Under the pieces are notes generated by a model, which saw only the letters and a program-made list of their open reading frames with translations, did no database searches and had not been told where the DNA came from. A stretch of 42,971 bases of DNA, from IMG/VR virus record IMGVR_UViG_3300045993_000301, positions 1 through 42,971 of that record; one strand, given 5' to 3'. A program made the translations under genes and the position numbers. Position 1 is the first letter of the stretch. The number at the start of each line of letters is the position of its first letter. Positions 32,628-39,852 of the stretch are shown here, one piece after another. The stretch is from a virus.

Positions 32628-33061
32628 GAGCGGGACACTCCCCGAGGGTCTTGGATAACTCCGTCAACGGCGTCATCGTTCAATAGTCTGAACTCGCGGC
32701 CAAAAACCTTAAACCGGGTGCCTGCGTAAGCACGCACCAAAACGAAGTCGCCCTCCTTGCACCACGGGCCAGACGGGAATTTCTTCTCGTCCTTGTATGC
32801 ATCCGGGCCGACTTTCAGCACGAAAAGCACGTGGGAGGTCTGCTCCTCCGCCGCTCGCACCATGTCTGCCTTGATAATTCCTGTTCCGTCAAACGTCTCC
32901 TTGGCAGGAGGAATGACGCACAGTATTTTGTAGCCGGTGGGGTCTGGGACGACCTTGGCTTTGATTCCGTCATCACCGTCAGTGTCACCCTCGGCAGGCG
33001 CGGTAATGGACTCCAAGTGGGGGATGGCATACATCCCCGGAAGAAGCTCCGGTTCACTCAT
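32624..33061 (-). CDS. GroES-like co-chaperonin
   Basis: 145 residues. The core from about residue 36 reads KVVPDPTGYKILCVIPPAKE, GTGIIKAD, then VLFVLKVGPDAYKDEKKFPS, CKEGDFVLVRAYAGTRFKVF and REFRLLNDDAVDGVIQDPRG. Order and spacing match GroES: a P..GYKIL opening strand, a G-I-I-K stretch where the mobile loop sits, a GDFVLVRAYAGT strand and a DAVDGVI end. The N-terminal 35 residues are extra and acidic. It would cap host GroEL for folding the capsid or another phage protein, as T4 gp31 does. The cluster of portal, co-chaperonin, scaffold and capsid fits this. Confidence 0.85.
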   Translation of the reverse strand: MSEPELLPGMYAIPHLESITAPAEGDTDGDDGIKAKVVPDPTGYKILCVIPPAKETFDGTGIIKADMVRAAEEQTSHVLFVLKVGPDAYKDEKKFPSGPWCKEGDFVLVRAYAGTRFKVFGREFRLLNDDAVDGVIQDPRGVSRS

Positions 33062-33125
33062 TTTTGTACCTCAAAAGCATGGCGTTCCGGCCAAGACGGG
33101 GCAGAGCCAACCTGCCAAGGGGGCT

Positions 33126-33326
33126 TTAATCGTCTGCGACCTCGGCCCTGCGGGCGCGTTCCTCGAGGTCATTCACGGCGTTGTTCGCCAACTGCAGCCC
33201 ATACAGGATGCCCCGTATGCGCTGGTCATCGTCACGGCTGGCAGAGCCGCGCACAAGACTGGCGGTGTGGCTCTTGGTCAATTCTTCAAGCTGGTTGCGC
33301 AGGAAATCACATGCACTGCTTATCAT
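33126..33326 (-). CDS. Small helical protein, unrecognised
   Basis: 66 residues (MISSACDFLRNQLEELTKSH), ending ERARRAEVADD. ATG 33326 overlaps the portal TGA (ATGA), so translation is coupled to the portal. Mostly helical and charged. No family was recognised; small genes of this size often sit between portal and next head gene. Confidence 0.68.
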   Translation of the reverse strand: MISSACDFLRNQLEELTKSHTASLVRGSASRDDDQRIRGILYGLQLANNAVNDLEERARRAEVADD

Positions 33327-35806
33327 GGTTCAGTTCCCGGTATCGGTGGTTCAGGTGGCGCAGGGGGCTGCGGGGGGTTGAGCGCGATGTGCGCTTGCAC
33401 GGCTTCGTGGCCGAGGCGGATGCCTTGAGCCGCCAACTCGGCCTGCTGCATCTCGTACTCGGCTTGGAATTTGGTGCGGGCCAAGTCCTCCTTGTCGGCG
33501 GACAGTGCCACGTGGGCCTGCTGCGACTGCTGCTTGAGGTCCAGCTCGCGGTCCTTCTGGGCCAGCTTCTTCATCTCCAACTGCATGGCCGGGTCCTGCA
33601 TCTGCTGCTGCGCGGCCTGCTGCGCGGCCATCCGCATGTTTGCCTGCAGGGTCTGCTGCGCGGCCTGCGCCAAGAGCGGCGACAGGTTCTTCTCGGTCTG
33701 CGGGTCCATCGGCTCGGACGGGTCGGGCAGGGGCGCACCCAACTGCTGGCTTATCTGCATGCGGTACGCGAACGCCGCATGCTCGGCTACGTGCGCCATC
33801 AGCGCCGCCTGTATCGCCTGCGCCTGCGGGTTCTGGCCGATAGCCGCCTGAATCTTGGGGTCCTGCAGCAAGCTCTGGTGAACTGCCAGATGGGCCTCGT
33901 GGTCCTGCACCAAAAACGCGTGCACCGGTTTCATGGTCAGGAGCGCCATGTTCTCTGTCACCGGGTCAACCGGCGTCATGTCCTCGGGCAGCGGCACCAG
34001 CTTGGCCGCGTTCTTGATGCCAATAACCTCCAGCATCTCCCGGTGCACCAGCGCGATGTTGTACACCTGCGGTGCGGTCTGGGCCATCTGCATGACGGCT
34101 TGGTACTGGATGACCCGCTGGCTCATAGTGCTGGCGTTGGGGTCGCTCACCGGGATTATCTCGACCATCGAGAAGTCACTCTTGCGGGCGCGGCGCGGGC
34201 CAATCTCGGGGTCGAAGTCGTACTCCTCCGCCGCCTCGTCCCGGATGATGCCCGCGATGAGTTTCAGCTCCAGCTTGAGACTGTAGTGGCAGCGAGCCTG
34301 CACGGCGGACATGACTTTGAGCGAGCGCTCAAGGATGGCGAGGGTGGTGCCCACCGGAGCCTGCGAACCCATGTCGGCCACATCGAGGTCTGCCGTGGAC
34401 GCGAAGCGCTGGCCCTGTTCGATGAGCTTGTCCAGCAGGCCGGAGAGCACAACGCTCGGCTCCTTGTAGGGAAGCACCATCACGTTGTCCTTGATGGTCC
34501 CGCTACCCACATCGACATCGCGGAACTCGCCCGGTTCGATGGGGGTGTTGTCGTTTTTAATCCGCAGCCCCTTGGTCTTGAGTCCCCCGGGCAGGTTTGA
34601 CAACGTGCCCGCGTCGATGAGCTGGCGCAGGATGGAGGTGGCGCTCTTGGCATAGCCGCCAACCAAGTGAATCAGGCCGTAGCCGTAGGCACCGAACCCC
34701 GGCACATAGTCGTACTGGACAAAGTGCTGTCGTTTCAAGAACAGCGGGTCGTCCTTTTTCCAGTTTCGCCGGATGGCAAGCACATCGCTGGTGCCCTTTA
34801 TGAACGTCACCACGTACGGGCGCGGGGGCTGGTCGTCGCCATCCTCCTCCACCTCAACCGTCAGGTCGCCCTCGGCTTCGCCGTCCGCATCCGCGTCGAA
34901 CTCGAGGTGGGTCTGGGACAGCACTTTCGCCAGCGGGTCGTACTCGCTCAGGTCCAAGTCCACCAGCACCTCATAAATCTCCGGGCGAACGTCGTTTATA
35001 GGCGACACCCCGGTGGCAGTGTCCTTGGCTTCCTGAATGTCGGTGGTGCTGCCAGCGGCTTCCTGAACCTCGATGTCCTTGTAAAACCCTGCGGCGATGA
35101 GCCGCTCGATGTCAATCTTGGTCTTGCGCATGTACTGCGTCATGCGGTTGCAAGTCTGCAGGTTGGTCGTGCCGTACGGCAGGATGACCTCCTCGGCGGG
35201 CACCATTAACGACACCTGCCGCCCCAGCGTCGGGTCGAAGTACACCTTCTTAAACACGCACCCAACCATCGGCAGGTGCCACATGGCCCGCTCATGCTCG
35301 GGCCGGAACTCGGGCATCTCGTCAACGAGCTGGTGGTTCATGTCCTCCTCGACCCGCTGCGCTGCCTGTTTCTTCTCTGGTGTTTCTTTTCCCAAGATTT
35401 TGGTCCTGACCGGCCCACCGGCGGGGAACGTCTCGGTCACCATCTCGGCCTGAAAGCGAACCACCGCTTCCGCAATCATCGGGTGCACCACGCCGCACGC
35501 GCCGTCCCACGGCTCCATCCGGTCCTCCTGCTGCAGCCCGAGCAGCTTGATGCCGTTTTTGTAGGTGTCCTCCCAATCGGCGCGGGATATCAGGTCCTGT
35601 TGTATTTCCGCCTCAAGGTCTGTGGATATCTTGCGCAGCGCATCGTCGGGCATGACCTCGGCCAAGTTGTCCCCGTGGGCTGTCGGGGTGATGGGGGTTT
35701 CCTCGCCGGGTTCCCCCGCGTCCTCACTGGGAAGCTCGACCTCGATGGGTTCTTCCTCGGTATCCGAGATACCTTGGGGCGCGGGGTTCAGGCTTTTTGA
35801 GAACAT
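33323..35806 (-). CDS. Portal protein, P22-like
   Basis: 827 residues. ATG 35806, GGAACCACC upstream. N-terminal Glu-rich segment, then ISRADWEDTYKNGIKLLGLQ, PWDGACGVVHPMIAEAVVRF, MVGCVFKKVYFDPTLGRQVS, VPAEEVILPYGTTNLQTCNR and the DYVPGFGAYGYGLIHLVGGY stretch that is typical of P22-type portals. Central YEVLVDLDLSEY and VTFIKGTSDVLAIRRNWKKD are further core elements. From about residue 690 a long Gln/Ala-rich helix (QAAQQTLQANMRMAAQQAAQ) resembles the barrel or crown of long portals. Length (827) is at the long end for the family. It forms the dodecameric DNA entry ring to which TerL docks. Confidence 0.87.
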   Translation of the reverse strand: MFSKSLNPAPQGISDTEEEPIEVELPSEDAGEPGEETPITPTAHGDNLAEVMPDDALRKISTDLEAEIQQDLISRADWEDTYKNGIKLLGLQQEDRMEPWDGACGVVHPMIAEAVVRFQAEMVTETFPAGGPVRTKILGKETPEKKQAAQRVEEDMNHQLVDEMPEFRPEHERAMWHLPMVGCVFKKVYFDPTLGRQVSLMVPAEEVILPYGTTNLQTCNRMTQYMRKTKIDIERLIAAGFYKDIEVQEAAGSTTDIQEAKDTATGVSPINDVRPEIYEVLVDLDLSEYDPLAKVLSQTHLEFDADADGEAEGDLTVEVEEDGDDQPPRPYVVTFIKGTSDVLAIRRNWKKDDPLFLKRQHFVQYDYVPGFGAYGYGLIHLVGGYAKSATSILRQLIDAGTLSNLPGGLKTKGLRIKNDNTPIEPGEFRDVDVGSGTIKDNVMVLPYKEPSVVLSGLLDKLIEQGQRFASTADLDVADMGSQAPVGTTLAILERSLKVMSAVQARCHYSLKLELKLIAGIIRDEAAEEYDFDPEIGPRRARKSDFSMVEIIPVSDPNASTMSQRVIQYQAVMQMAQTAPQVYNIALVHREMLEVIGIKNAAKLVPLPEDMTPVDPVTENMALLTMKPVHAFLVQDHEAHLAVHQSLLQDPKIQAAIGQNPQAQAIQAALMAHVAEHAAFAYRMQISQQLGAPLPDPSEPMDPQTEKNLSPLLAQAAQQTLQANMRMAAQQAAQQQMQDPAMQLEMKKLAQKDRELDLKQQSQQAHVALSADKEDLARTKFQAEYEMQQAELAAQGIRLGHEAVQAHIALNPPQPPAPPEPPIPGTEP

Positions 35807-35814
35807 GGTGGTTC

Positions 35815-37332
35815 CTAATAATAGGCTGCGCGTTTGCGCACCTGCACATTATCGTCGTCTTTTTCATCAGATTTCAATCGGATGAACCCGCCCTGCCTGA
35901 ACCGCATCAAAGCCTGACTGCAACAGTCAACCATTTCGTCGTGCTCCCCGTTGGGAAACTCGGCAATCTCGTCAACCACCTCCTGCGCCCAGCGCAAGTC
36001 AGGACGCCAGACCATCTTGGACGCGAAGATGTCGGCCACCGAGTTTATGCGCACGCGCTTGTCCACGCCCCGGCTCGGGGTGTACTCCTGAATCGGCACG
36101 CCGATGGCGCGAAGCTCCTGAATCAGTGGCGCACCGGCAGCTTTCTTCTCGATGAGCACCATGTCCGGTTCCCACTCCTTGTAATACTCAAGGGCGAACT
36201 TCTTCAGGGCCGGAAACTCTTTGCGCCCGGTCCACGCGTCCAGCAGGATGAGCTGGTCCTGCTCCTCCTCCTCGTTAAACCAGATGCCCCACGTCTGGGC
36301 ACCGCTGGGGTCGCTCGAATCGTTGCTTCCATGCGCCGTATCCCAGCTCTGCAGGATGATTTCGCACTTGGGCGGCTTCTCTTTGGTCCAAACACGCCAC
36401 CATTCGCGCTTTATCAGTGCACCTTCCTCGGAAGTTGGCTCCTGCATGTACTGCGCGGCCCAAAACTGGGGAAACATGCCCGCTTTCTTCGCCAAAAGCT
36501 GGTCAATCGGCCATTGTTCGGGCCAAAGTGACTTGCCGGAGGGTAAAACGGCAGGAAAACGCACCTCCAGCCACGGCGTCGAGTCCGAATTCTGGTCTGC
36601 CCACTGCAAAGCACGCCCGATTGGGTCCTTTTTACCCCATCTGGTGCCAATCATTATGACCCGACCCCCGGGCATAAGCCGCTGCAGGGGTCCAACCTGC
36701 ACATACTCCCACGCCTGAGCGAATGTTTTGTCCGGGTCGGACGCCAAGACGGCTTGTTCAGACACCAAGTCATCCCCGATGAGCAGGTGCGCACCGTGTC
36801 CCGCCACGTTTGCCCCGATACCGATTGCCAGATAGCGCCCGCCAGCGGTGGTGGACCAGTTAAACGCCGCGCTCTTGTCCCGCGCCACGACCGCATCGGG
36901 GAAAATCTCGTGGTAAATATCCCCGTCCAGCAGGTTGCGCACCTTACGCCCGAAGTCCGCGGACAGGTCGAACGTGTGGGTCGCCATCATTATGTGGTGG
37001 GTCGGGTGATGCCCAAGGTACCAAGCCACGAACAGGTACGCAATGGTTTCGCTTTTCCCGAAGCGCGGTGGCATGGATACGGTCACCCGGGTCTGGGTGC
37101 CAAGACAAACCTCGTGCAGTATCGGGTTCAGGTGCCGGTGGTGCGGCCCTTCCTTGAATCCGGGGTAGACGACATGGCAGAAGTTCAAAAAGTCGTCCCG
37201 CGCCCCCTGCACGCGCTGGCGATGCTCAAGCAACTCCAAGTCCTCCAGCAGCGACTCCTGCTCGGAGCGCGGCAGCGTGGGAAGTAGCTTCAGCAGCTCG
37301 GCTACCTCTGCGGGGCCGAGGGAGTCTATCAT
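35815..37332 (-). CDS. terL: Terminase large subunit
   Basis: 505 residues. ATPase: Walker A MPPRFGKSET (87-96), Walker B HLLIGDDL (182-189), coupling motif MIGTRW (227-232). Nuclease: Asp331 in ILQSWDTAH (326-334), Glu395 in MVLIEKKAAG and Asp465 in NGEHDEMVD (461-469), the three acids of an RNase H-like headful or site-specific nuclease. Length is normal for TerL. ATG 37332 overlaps the preceding stop. It sits immediately before the portal in the packaging cluster; the type of DNA end it creates cannot be told from the sequence. Confidence 0.94.
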   Translation of the reverse strand: MIDSLGPAEVAELLKLLPTLPRSEQESLLEDLELLEHRQRVQGARDDFLNFCHVVYPGFKEGPHHRHLNPILHEVCLGTQTRVTVSMPPRFGKSETIAYLFVAWYLGHHPTHHIMMATHTFDLSADFGRKVRNLLDGDIYHEIFPDAVVARDKSAAFNWSTTAGGRYLAIGIGANVAGHGAHLLIGDDLVSEQAVLASDPDKTFAQAWEYVQVGPLQRLMPGGRVIMIGTRWGKKDPIGRALQWADQNSDSTPWLEVRFPAVLPSGKSLWPEQWPIDQLLAKKAGMFPQFWAAQYMQEPTSEEGALIKREWWRVWTKEKPPKCEIILQSWDTAHGSNDSSDPSGAQTWGIWFNEEEEQDQLILLDAWTGRKEFPALKKFALEYYKEWEPDMVLIEKKAAGAPLIQELRAIGVPIQEYTPSRGVDKRVRINSVADIFASKMVWRPDLRWAQEVVDEIAEFPNGEHDEMVDCCSQALMRFRQGGFIRLKSDEKDDDNVQVRKRAAYY

Positions 37333-37595
37333 CGGGGGACGGCCTTATTTGTTTTTGGGTCGTATCGAAAACTCGCTGCCGGGTGGCCGCTTGCTTTACT
37401 CGCCCGGTCCTTGGCCCGCTCCTCTGCCGTCATCGCGTTGCGCTTGGCACCCTCGGGCGTCCACGCGCCGTCAGGCGTCATGTGCCCTCGTGATATCAGA
37501 ATCCGGCGGGCTTCCTCGATGTTCCCTACTTGCGCCCCGAGGCGCTGCAGCATCTCGTTCCTGCCCATGAACTGCTGCGTCTGTGCCTTTGCCAT
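37329..37595 (-). CDS. Small protein before terL
   Basis: 88 residues from ATG 37595 with GGAGGAG 5 nt upstream (MAKAQTQQFMGRNEMLQRLG). A longer frame to 37667 has no ribosome site and is less likely. The protein has VGNIEEARRILISRGHMTPD and a C-terminal basic, low-complexity part. No homologue with known role was recognised; its stop overlaps the terL start. Confidence 0.75.
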   Translation of the reverse strand: MAKAQTQQFMGRNEMLQRLGAQVGNIEEARRILISRGHMTPDGAWTPEGAKRNAMTAEERAKDRASKASGHPAASFRYDPKTNKAVPR

Positions 37596-37692
37596 TACGC
37601 TCCTCCAGATAGGCGACTGCCGTTTCAAACGCGCCGGGGTTGGGCGCGAGCTGGAAGCCCAACTCAATTACCTCAAGCACCACGCGCTTTCC
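37471..37692 (-). CDS. Possible overlapping or frameshifted ORF
   Basis: Between two small genes the frame from ATG 37692 reads MGKRVVLEVIELGFQLAPNP then GAFETAVAYLEERNGKG, which looks protein-like. It then runs out of frame through the next gene to 37471, where it becomes meaningless. The last sensible codons coincide with the start of the following gene. It may be a real short gene with a junk tail, or the N-terminal part of that gene joined by a +1 shift at the GGCAAAGGC region, or a sequencing indel. Confidence 0.3.
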   Translation of the reverse strand, partial: GKRVVLEVIELGFQLAPNPGAFETAVAYLEERNGKGTDAAVHGQERDAAAPRGASREHRGSPPDSDITRAHDA

Positions 37693-37936
37693 CATACCCC
37701 CTGCGTACCAGCCCGCCCGCCTTGTACGCGGTCCCGTCTGCGGTGTCTGCCGTTGTGTCCGGGGTGGCTGCGCTGTAGTCCTGCATCGGGTCAACGGGGG
37801 TTGCCGGAGGCGTCGGGCCAGCGGATGCCATGCCAATCCGCGCCATGCTTCGTCCGCGCCCACCGGCGGCGGGCGAACTAACCTTGAAAGGGTTGGCCGC
37901 TGGCCGTCCCTTCTTCGGTGGTTTCACTTTCAGCAC
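37673..37936 (-). CDS. Small basic protein with RRGYGKARGA tail
   Basis: 87 residues (MLKVKPPKKGRPAANPFKVS). Lys/Pro/Ala-rich, no hydrophobic segment, probably disordered. The C-terminus KAGGLVRRGYGKARGA matches the end of the gene at 19438-19800, which lies near the connector genes. ATG at 37936 overlaps the upstream gene slightly. Function unknown; a DNA or capsid-binding role is plausible. Confidence 0.7.
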   Translation of the reverse strand: MLKVKPPKKGRPAANPFKVSSPAAGGRGRSMARIGMASAGPTPPATPVDPMQDYSAATPDTTADTADGTAYKAGGLVRRGYGKARGA

Positions 37937-38112
37937 TTCCCACCCTTTTTGAACGCAGGTCCTGCGGTCGGGGAAGCGAAGGGGCTAGCTGCTGGAGCTT
38001 TGGTTGCCGTTTTCATTGCGGCGGGTTTCGCGCCCTTGGCAAACGGGTTGGGTTTCGGTGTGGCTGTTTTGCCTGCCGTTTTACCAAAGGGAGCTTTCGG
38101 AGGGAATGCCAT
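37930..38112 (-). CDS. Small Lys/Ala/Pro-rich basic protein
   Basis: 60 residues (MAFPPKAPFGKTAGKTATPK), rich in Lys, Ala, Pro and Phe, ending FKKGGKC. It overlaps the next gene by seven bases. It recalls the basic disordered tails of DNA-binding proteins, but at this length the function is unclear. GAAAGGC upstream gives a ribosome site. Confidence 0.65.
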   Translation of the reverse strand: MAFPPKAPFGKTAGKTATPKPNPFAKGAKPAAMKTATKAPAASPFASPTAGPAFKKGGKC

Positions 38113-38128
38113 GACTTGCCTTTCGTGG

Positions 38129-38158
38129 GGTACGTTGGTTACGTTGGTTACGTTGGTT
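38129..38158 (-). repeat. 9-bp tandem repeat at end of the terS candidate
   Basis: TACGTTGGT occurs three times in direct tandem (plus strand), spanning the stop codon of the small terminase candidate and the gap to the next gene. Too short to assign; probably slippage. Confidence 0.8.
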
Positions 38159-38693
38159 TAAGCTGCGCGTCCGTGATGTCAATCGGTTTCGGAAGCAGGG
38201 CGGACAACTTGGCTCGGATTCTATCTTCAAGTTCGCTGGATGTCACATCCCGTTTGGTGACCTCGATTCGTTCCGTGAAGGACCCCACCTCGGTGAGCTT
38301 GCCCACCAGTTCAAGGGACTTCAGGCGAACCTTCGCGTCCGGGTGGCGCGTCTCCTCGAGCAACTTCGCTACCACGTACCCCCGGAGTTCCTTGGCCTGC
38401 TCGACATATTCCCAATCGTACTGGGACAGCATCCCGGCCAGATGGCGCACCGCTTGGGGTACTCGCAGCGTGAGTACCCCTTTTCTCTTTTCCTCGTCGG
38501 TGACATTCGGGTTCGTAACGGCGGCGAACGCATTGCGTGCCTGCTGCGCTTGGTCAAAGGTGACCAGATGCTCGGGTGACCCCATCTGCGCCAGCATATC
38601 CTCGGCAGTGCCTGCCTGCGCGGCCACGAGCGCGGGGATATCGGCTTCCCCCAGTTCGGTAAAGCCGTCGATTGATTGCAGGTGTTCCAACAT
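38148..38693 (-). CDS. Terminase small subunit candidate
   Basis: 181 residues from ATG 38693; the open frame continues to a GTG at 38831 but that stretch crosses a strong hairpin. The end has the pattern LRGYVVAKLLEETRHPDAKV, then RLKSLELVGKLTEVGSFTER followed by IEVTKRD, which is typical of phage small terminase-type proteins (repeat-like helix, ...ALELLGK...FTER). It is the first gene of the leftward late block, followed by small proteins and terL, where TerS normally lies. The start is uncertain: a good AGGGAG site is 6 nt before an out-of-frame ATG at 38736 (MASC then stop), so a leader peptide or a frame irregularity is possible. Confidence 0.72.
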   Translation of the reverse strand: MLEHLQSIDGFTELGEADIPALVAAQAGTAEDMLAQMGSPEHLVTFDQAQQARNAFAAVTNPNVTDEEKRKGVLTLRVPQAVRHLAGMLSQYDWEYVEQAKELRGYVVAKLLEETRHPDAKVRLKSLELVGKLTEVGSFTERIEVTKRDVTSSELEDRIRAKLSALLPKPIDITDAQLKPT

Positions 38694-38772
38694 TTGCGCA
38701 GTATAATTCCCATCGGTAGGGTTAGCAACTTGCCATGTCGTCTCCCTGACCGGGATTGCTCCCCGGAATTTT

Positions 38773-38807
38773 CCCCCGAATGCGTTTTCGCTTCGGGGGA
38801 TTTTTTT
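38773..38807 (+). terminator. Rightward intrinsic terminator in the divergent region
   Basis: Stem CCCCCGAA + GCG pairs with CGC + TTCGGGGG around a TTTT loop with one bulged T (38773-38799), followed by a run of seven Ts (38801-38807). The T-run lies on the plus strand, so it stops transcripts coming from the left. No rightward gene lies to the left, so it probably insulates the early region from antisense readthrough of the late block or from transcription entering round a circular or permuted genome. Confidence 0.85.
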
Positions 38808-39022
38808 ATTAAAAAATATCGGGCTAAACACGCACTTATCACTTTTATTAAAAAATTCTGGGGATTTGTCGGGAATACTGTTTCATACCATGACGTTGTG
38901 TCTCCATCCCTAGACTCCCCCCACCCCGGTAGGGTCGCTGTCCCTGTGTTTCCTGCGTGTTTAGAACCCCCCATTGGTAATATTTAGTTGTCGATTCGCC
39001 GGGTGGTGGATTGATTGGGATT

Positions 39023-39063
39023 GGTCGCTCCCACTTCAAGCGACCTATGCCGAAAGGCCGGAG
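39023..39063 (+). promoter_or_regulatory. Structured leader, copy 1
   Basis: Hairpin GGTCGCT / AGCGACC (39023-39045) and a small GCC-GAAA-GGC hairpin with a GNRA tetraloop (39049-39058), directly before CGGAGATAGATATG. It is the first of five hairpin leaders in front of the small early genes; the ribosome-site sequence is shared with later copies. Confidence 0.7.
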
Positions 39064-39069
39064 ATAGAT

Positions 39070-39495
39070 ATGACAAACAAACTGAACCTTACCCTTATCA
39101 CCAAGCTGACGCACAACCTATGTGGGTCACTCGATAAGCTATCCACGCAAGTGGATGAACTTCGGGTGGCACTAAAGGGACATTTGTCCCCAGAAGAACT
39201 GCGCAGCGTGCTGTTAGAGCCGGTCGCCGCGTACTACAAGTGCGCCACCAAGGCAAAGCAGCGCGGTGAGGGCGTCACGTTCGACCGTGACAGCGCAACG
39301 TTCGAGACAGCCAAGAAGCGGCTAGACCGTATCGTTGCGATGTTGGTCATTCCGACCGCTGGACACAAGGAGGATATAGACGTTCCTCCCGAAGTTCAGA
39401 AGGCGGCTGACAAACTGGTCGCGCTGTGCGCCGAGTATGAGGAGGCAGCCAAGCTGCGGGCGAAGGCGATAGCCAACGCCACGGCCAAGAAGTAA
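39070..39495 (+). CDS. Early protein of 141 residues, unrecognised
   Basis: Begins at ATG 39070 (MTNKLNLTLITKLTHNLCGS) behind a GGAGATAGAT site; the open frame extends upstream to 38974 but without a ribosome site. Mostly helical and charged, with DKLSTQVDELRVALKGHLSP, ATKAKQRGEGVTFDRDSATF and EYEEAAKLRAKAIANATAKK. No known motif. The coding sequence contains a copy of the AAAGGGACATTTGTCC element at 39172-39191. First gene of the rightward early set. Confidence 0.75.
   Translation: MTNKLNLTLITKLTHNLCGSLDKLSTQVDELRVALKGHLSPEELRSVLLEPVAAYYKCATKAKQRGEGVTFDRDSATFETAKKRLDRIVAMLVIPTAGHKEDIDVPPEVQKAADKLVALCAEYEEAAKLRAKAIANATAKK
39172..39191 (+). repeat. Inverted-repeat element, copy 1 (within gene)
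   Basis: CTAAAGGGACATTTGTCCCC: the arms GGGAC / GTCCC pair around ATTT; the outer part does not pair. It is the same core as the two copies behind stop codons at 39496 and 40038. Confidence 0.75.
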
Positions 39496-39521
39496 GCTAA
39501 AGGGACATTTGTCCCTTTAGC
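39496..39521 (+). repeat. Inverted-repeat element, copy 2 (after stop)
   Basis: Perfect 11-bp arms around ATTT (GCTAAAGGGAC, ATTT, GTCCCTTTAGC), starting one base after the stop codon of the first early gene. There is no T-run behind it, so it is not a standard terminator; candidates are a transcript-end processing or stabilising hairpin, an attenuator or a protein-binding site. Confidence 0.85.
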
Positions 39522-39557
39522 CTTCACACCATCGGGCATTCTCACGAGTGTCCTTTG

Positions 39558-39608
39558 GCGTGATGCACACTGACACACACTGTGTCGGCACACGCTTGGG
39601 AGATTGAC
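39558..39608 (+). promoter_or_regulatory. Structured leader, copy 2
   Basis: Outer stem GCGTG-(A)-TGC with GCA-CACGC (39558-39566 with 39588-39595, one bulged A). Inner stem GACAC / GTGTC with loop ACACT (39572-39586). It is followed by TTGGGAGATTGACATG. This has the same nested outer/inner plan and spacing as copies 3-5 although the sequence is different. Confidence 0.7.
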
Positions 39609-39767
39609 ATGAGCGAACAACTGATTATCAACGTGATGCGAACCCAGTTTTACTCAGAACTGGACGCATGCGCCGACAGCCGCCCGCATTCGTACTGGGA
39701 TGAGGATGGCACGCGGATGATATTCGTCGGGATTGAGGATGAACTCCCGATGTACGTTGATTACTAG
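39609..39767 (+). CDS. Early protein of 52 residues, unrecognised
   Basis: ATG 39609 (MSEQLIINVMRTQFYSELDA), behind GGGAGATTGAC. Acidic, with HSYWDEDGTRMIFVGIEDEL near the end. Size and position resemble the small host-takeover genes of phages, but no family is recognised. Confidence 0.7.
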   Translation: MSEQLIINVMRTQFYSELDACADSRPHSYWDEDGTRMIFVGIEDELPMYVDY

Positions 39768-39778
39768 GCACAACCCTG

Positions 39779-39852
39779 ATGGGCAGCTAGTCTGCCCATT
39801 GGAGTGAGGCTTACTTGCCAGCATGGCAGGCGTTCACTGCAAGGAGATAGTC
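39779..39852 (+). promoter_or_regulatory. Structured leader, copy 3
   Basis: Hairpin A: ATGGGCAG / CTGCCCAT, loop CTAGT (39779-39799). Hairpin B: outer stem AGTGA (39803-39807) with TCACT (39834-39838), inner stem CTTGCCA (39814-39820) with TGGCAGG (39824-39830). Then GCAAGGAGATAGTCATG. The B part and the ribosome site are identical to copy 4; hairpin A differs by a compensatory pair. Confidence 0.8.

Larger units (their letters stand above)
38694..39069. promoter_or_regulatory. Divergent control region between late and early genes
   Basis: About 376 bases with no convincing gene. It separates the leftward late block from the rightward early genes and holds the rightward terminator at 38773-38807, AT-rich tracts (38808-38860, 38970-38990), and the first structured leader. 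I searched for sigma70-like boxes: TAATAT at about 38979 lacks a good -35 at 16-18 nt, and none of the leftward candidates is convincing, so no promoter is called. The promoters may be non-canonical or dependent on a phage factor. Confidence 0.55.

Noticed and set aside
32831-34600. 589-codon plus-strand frame
   Set aside because: Opposite strand of the portal gene; Leu/His/Arg-rich nonsense and no start signal.
38693-39000. Possible promoters in the divergent region
   Set aside because: TAATAT and TATTCC-like boxes occur but none has a matching -35 at 16-18 nt; not called.
39823-39852. Upstream in-frame ATG extending the 62-residue gene by MAGVHCKEIV
   Set aside because: The same ten codons appear before the next gene (40116) because the RNA leader is duplicated; the ATG is inside a hairpin without a ribosome site.
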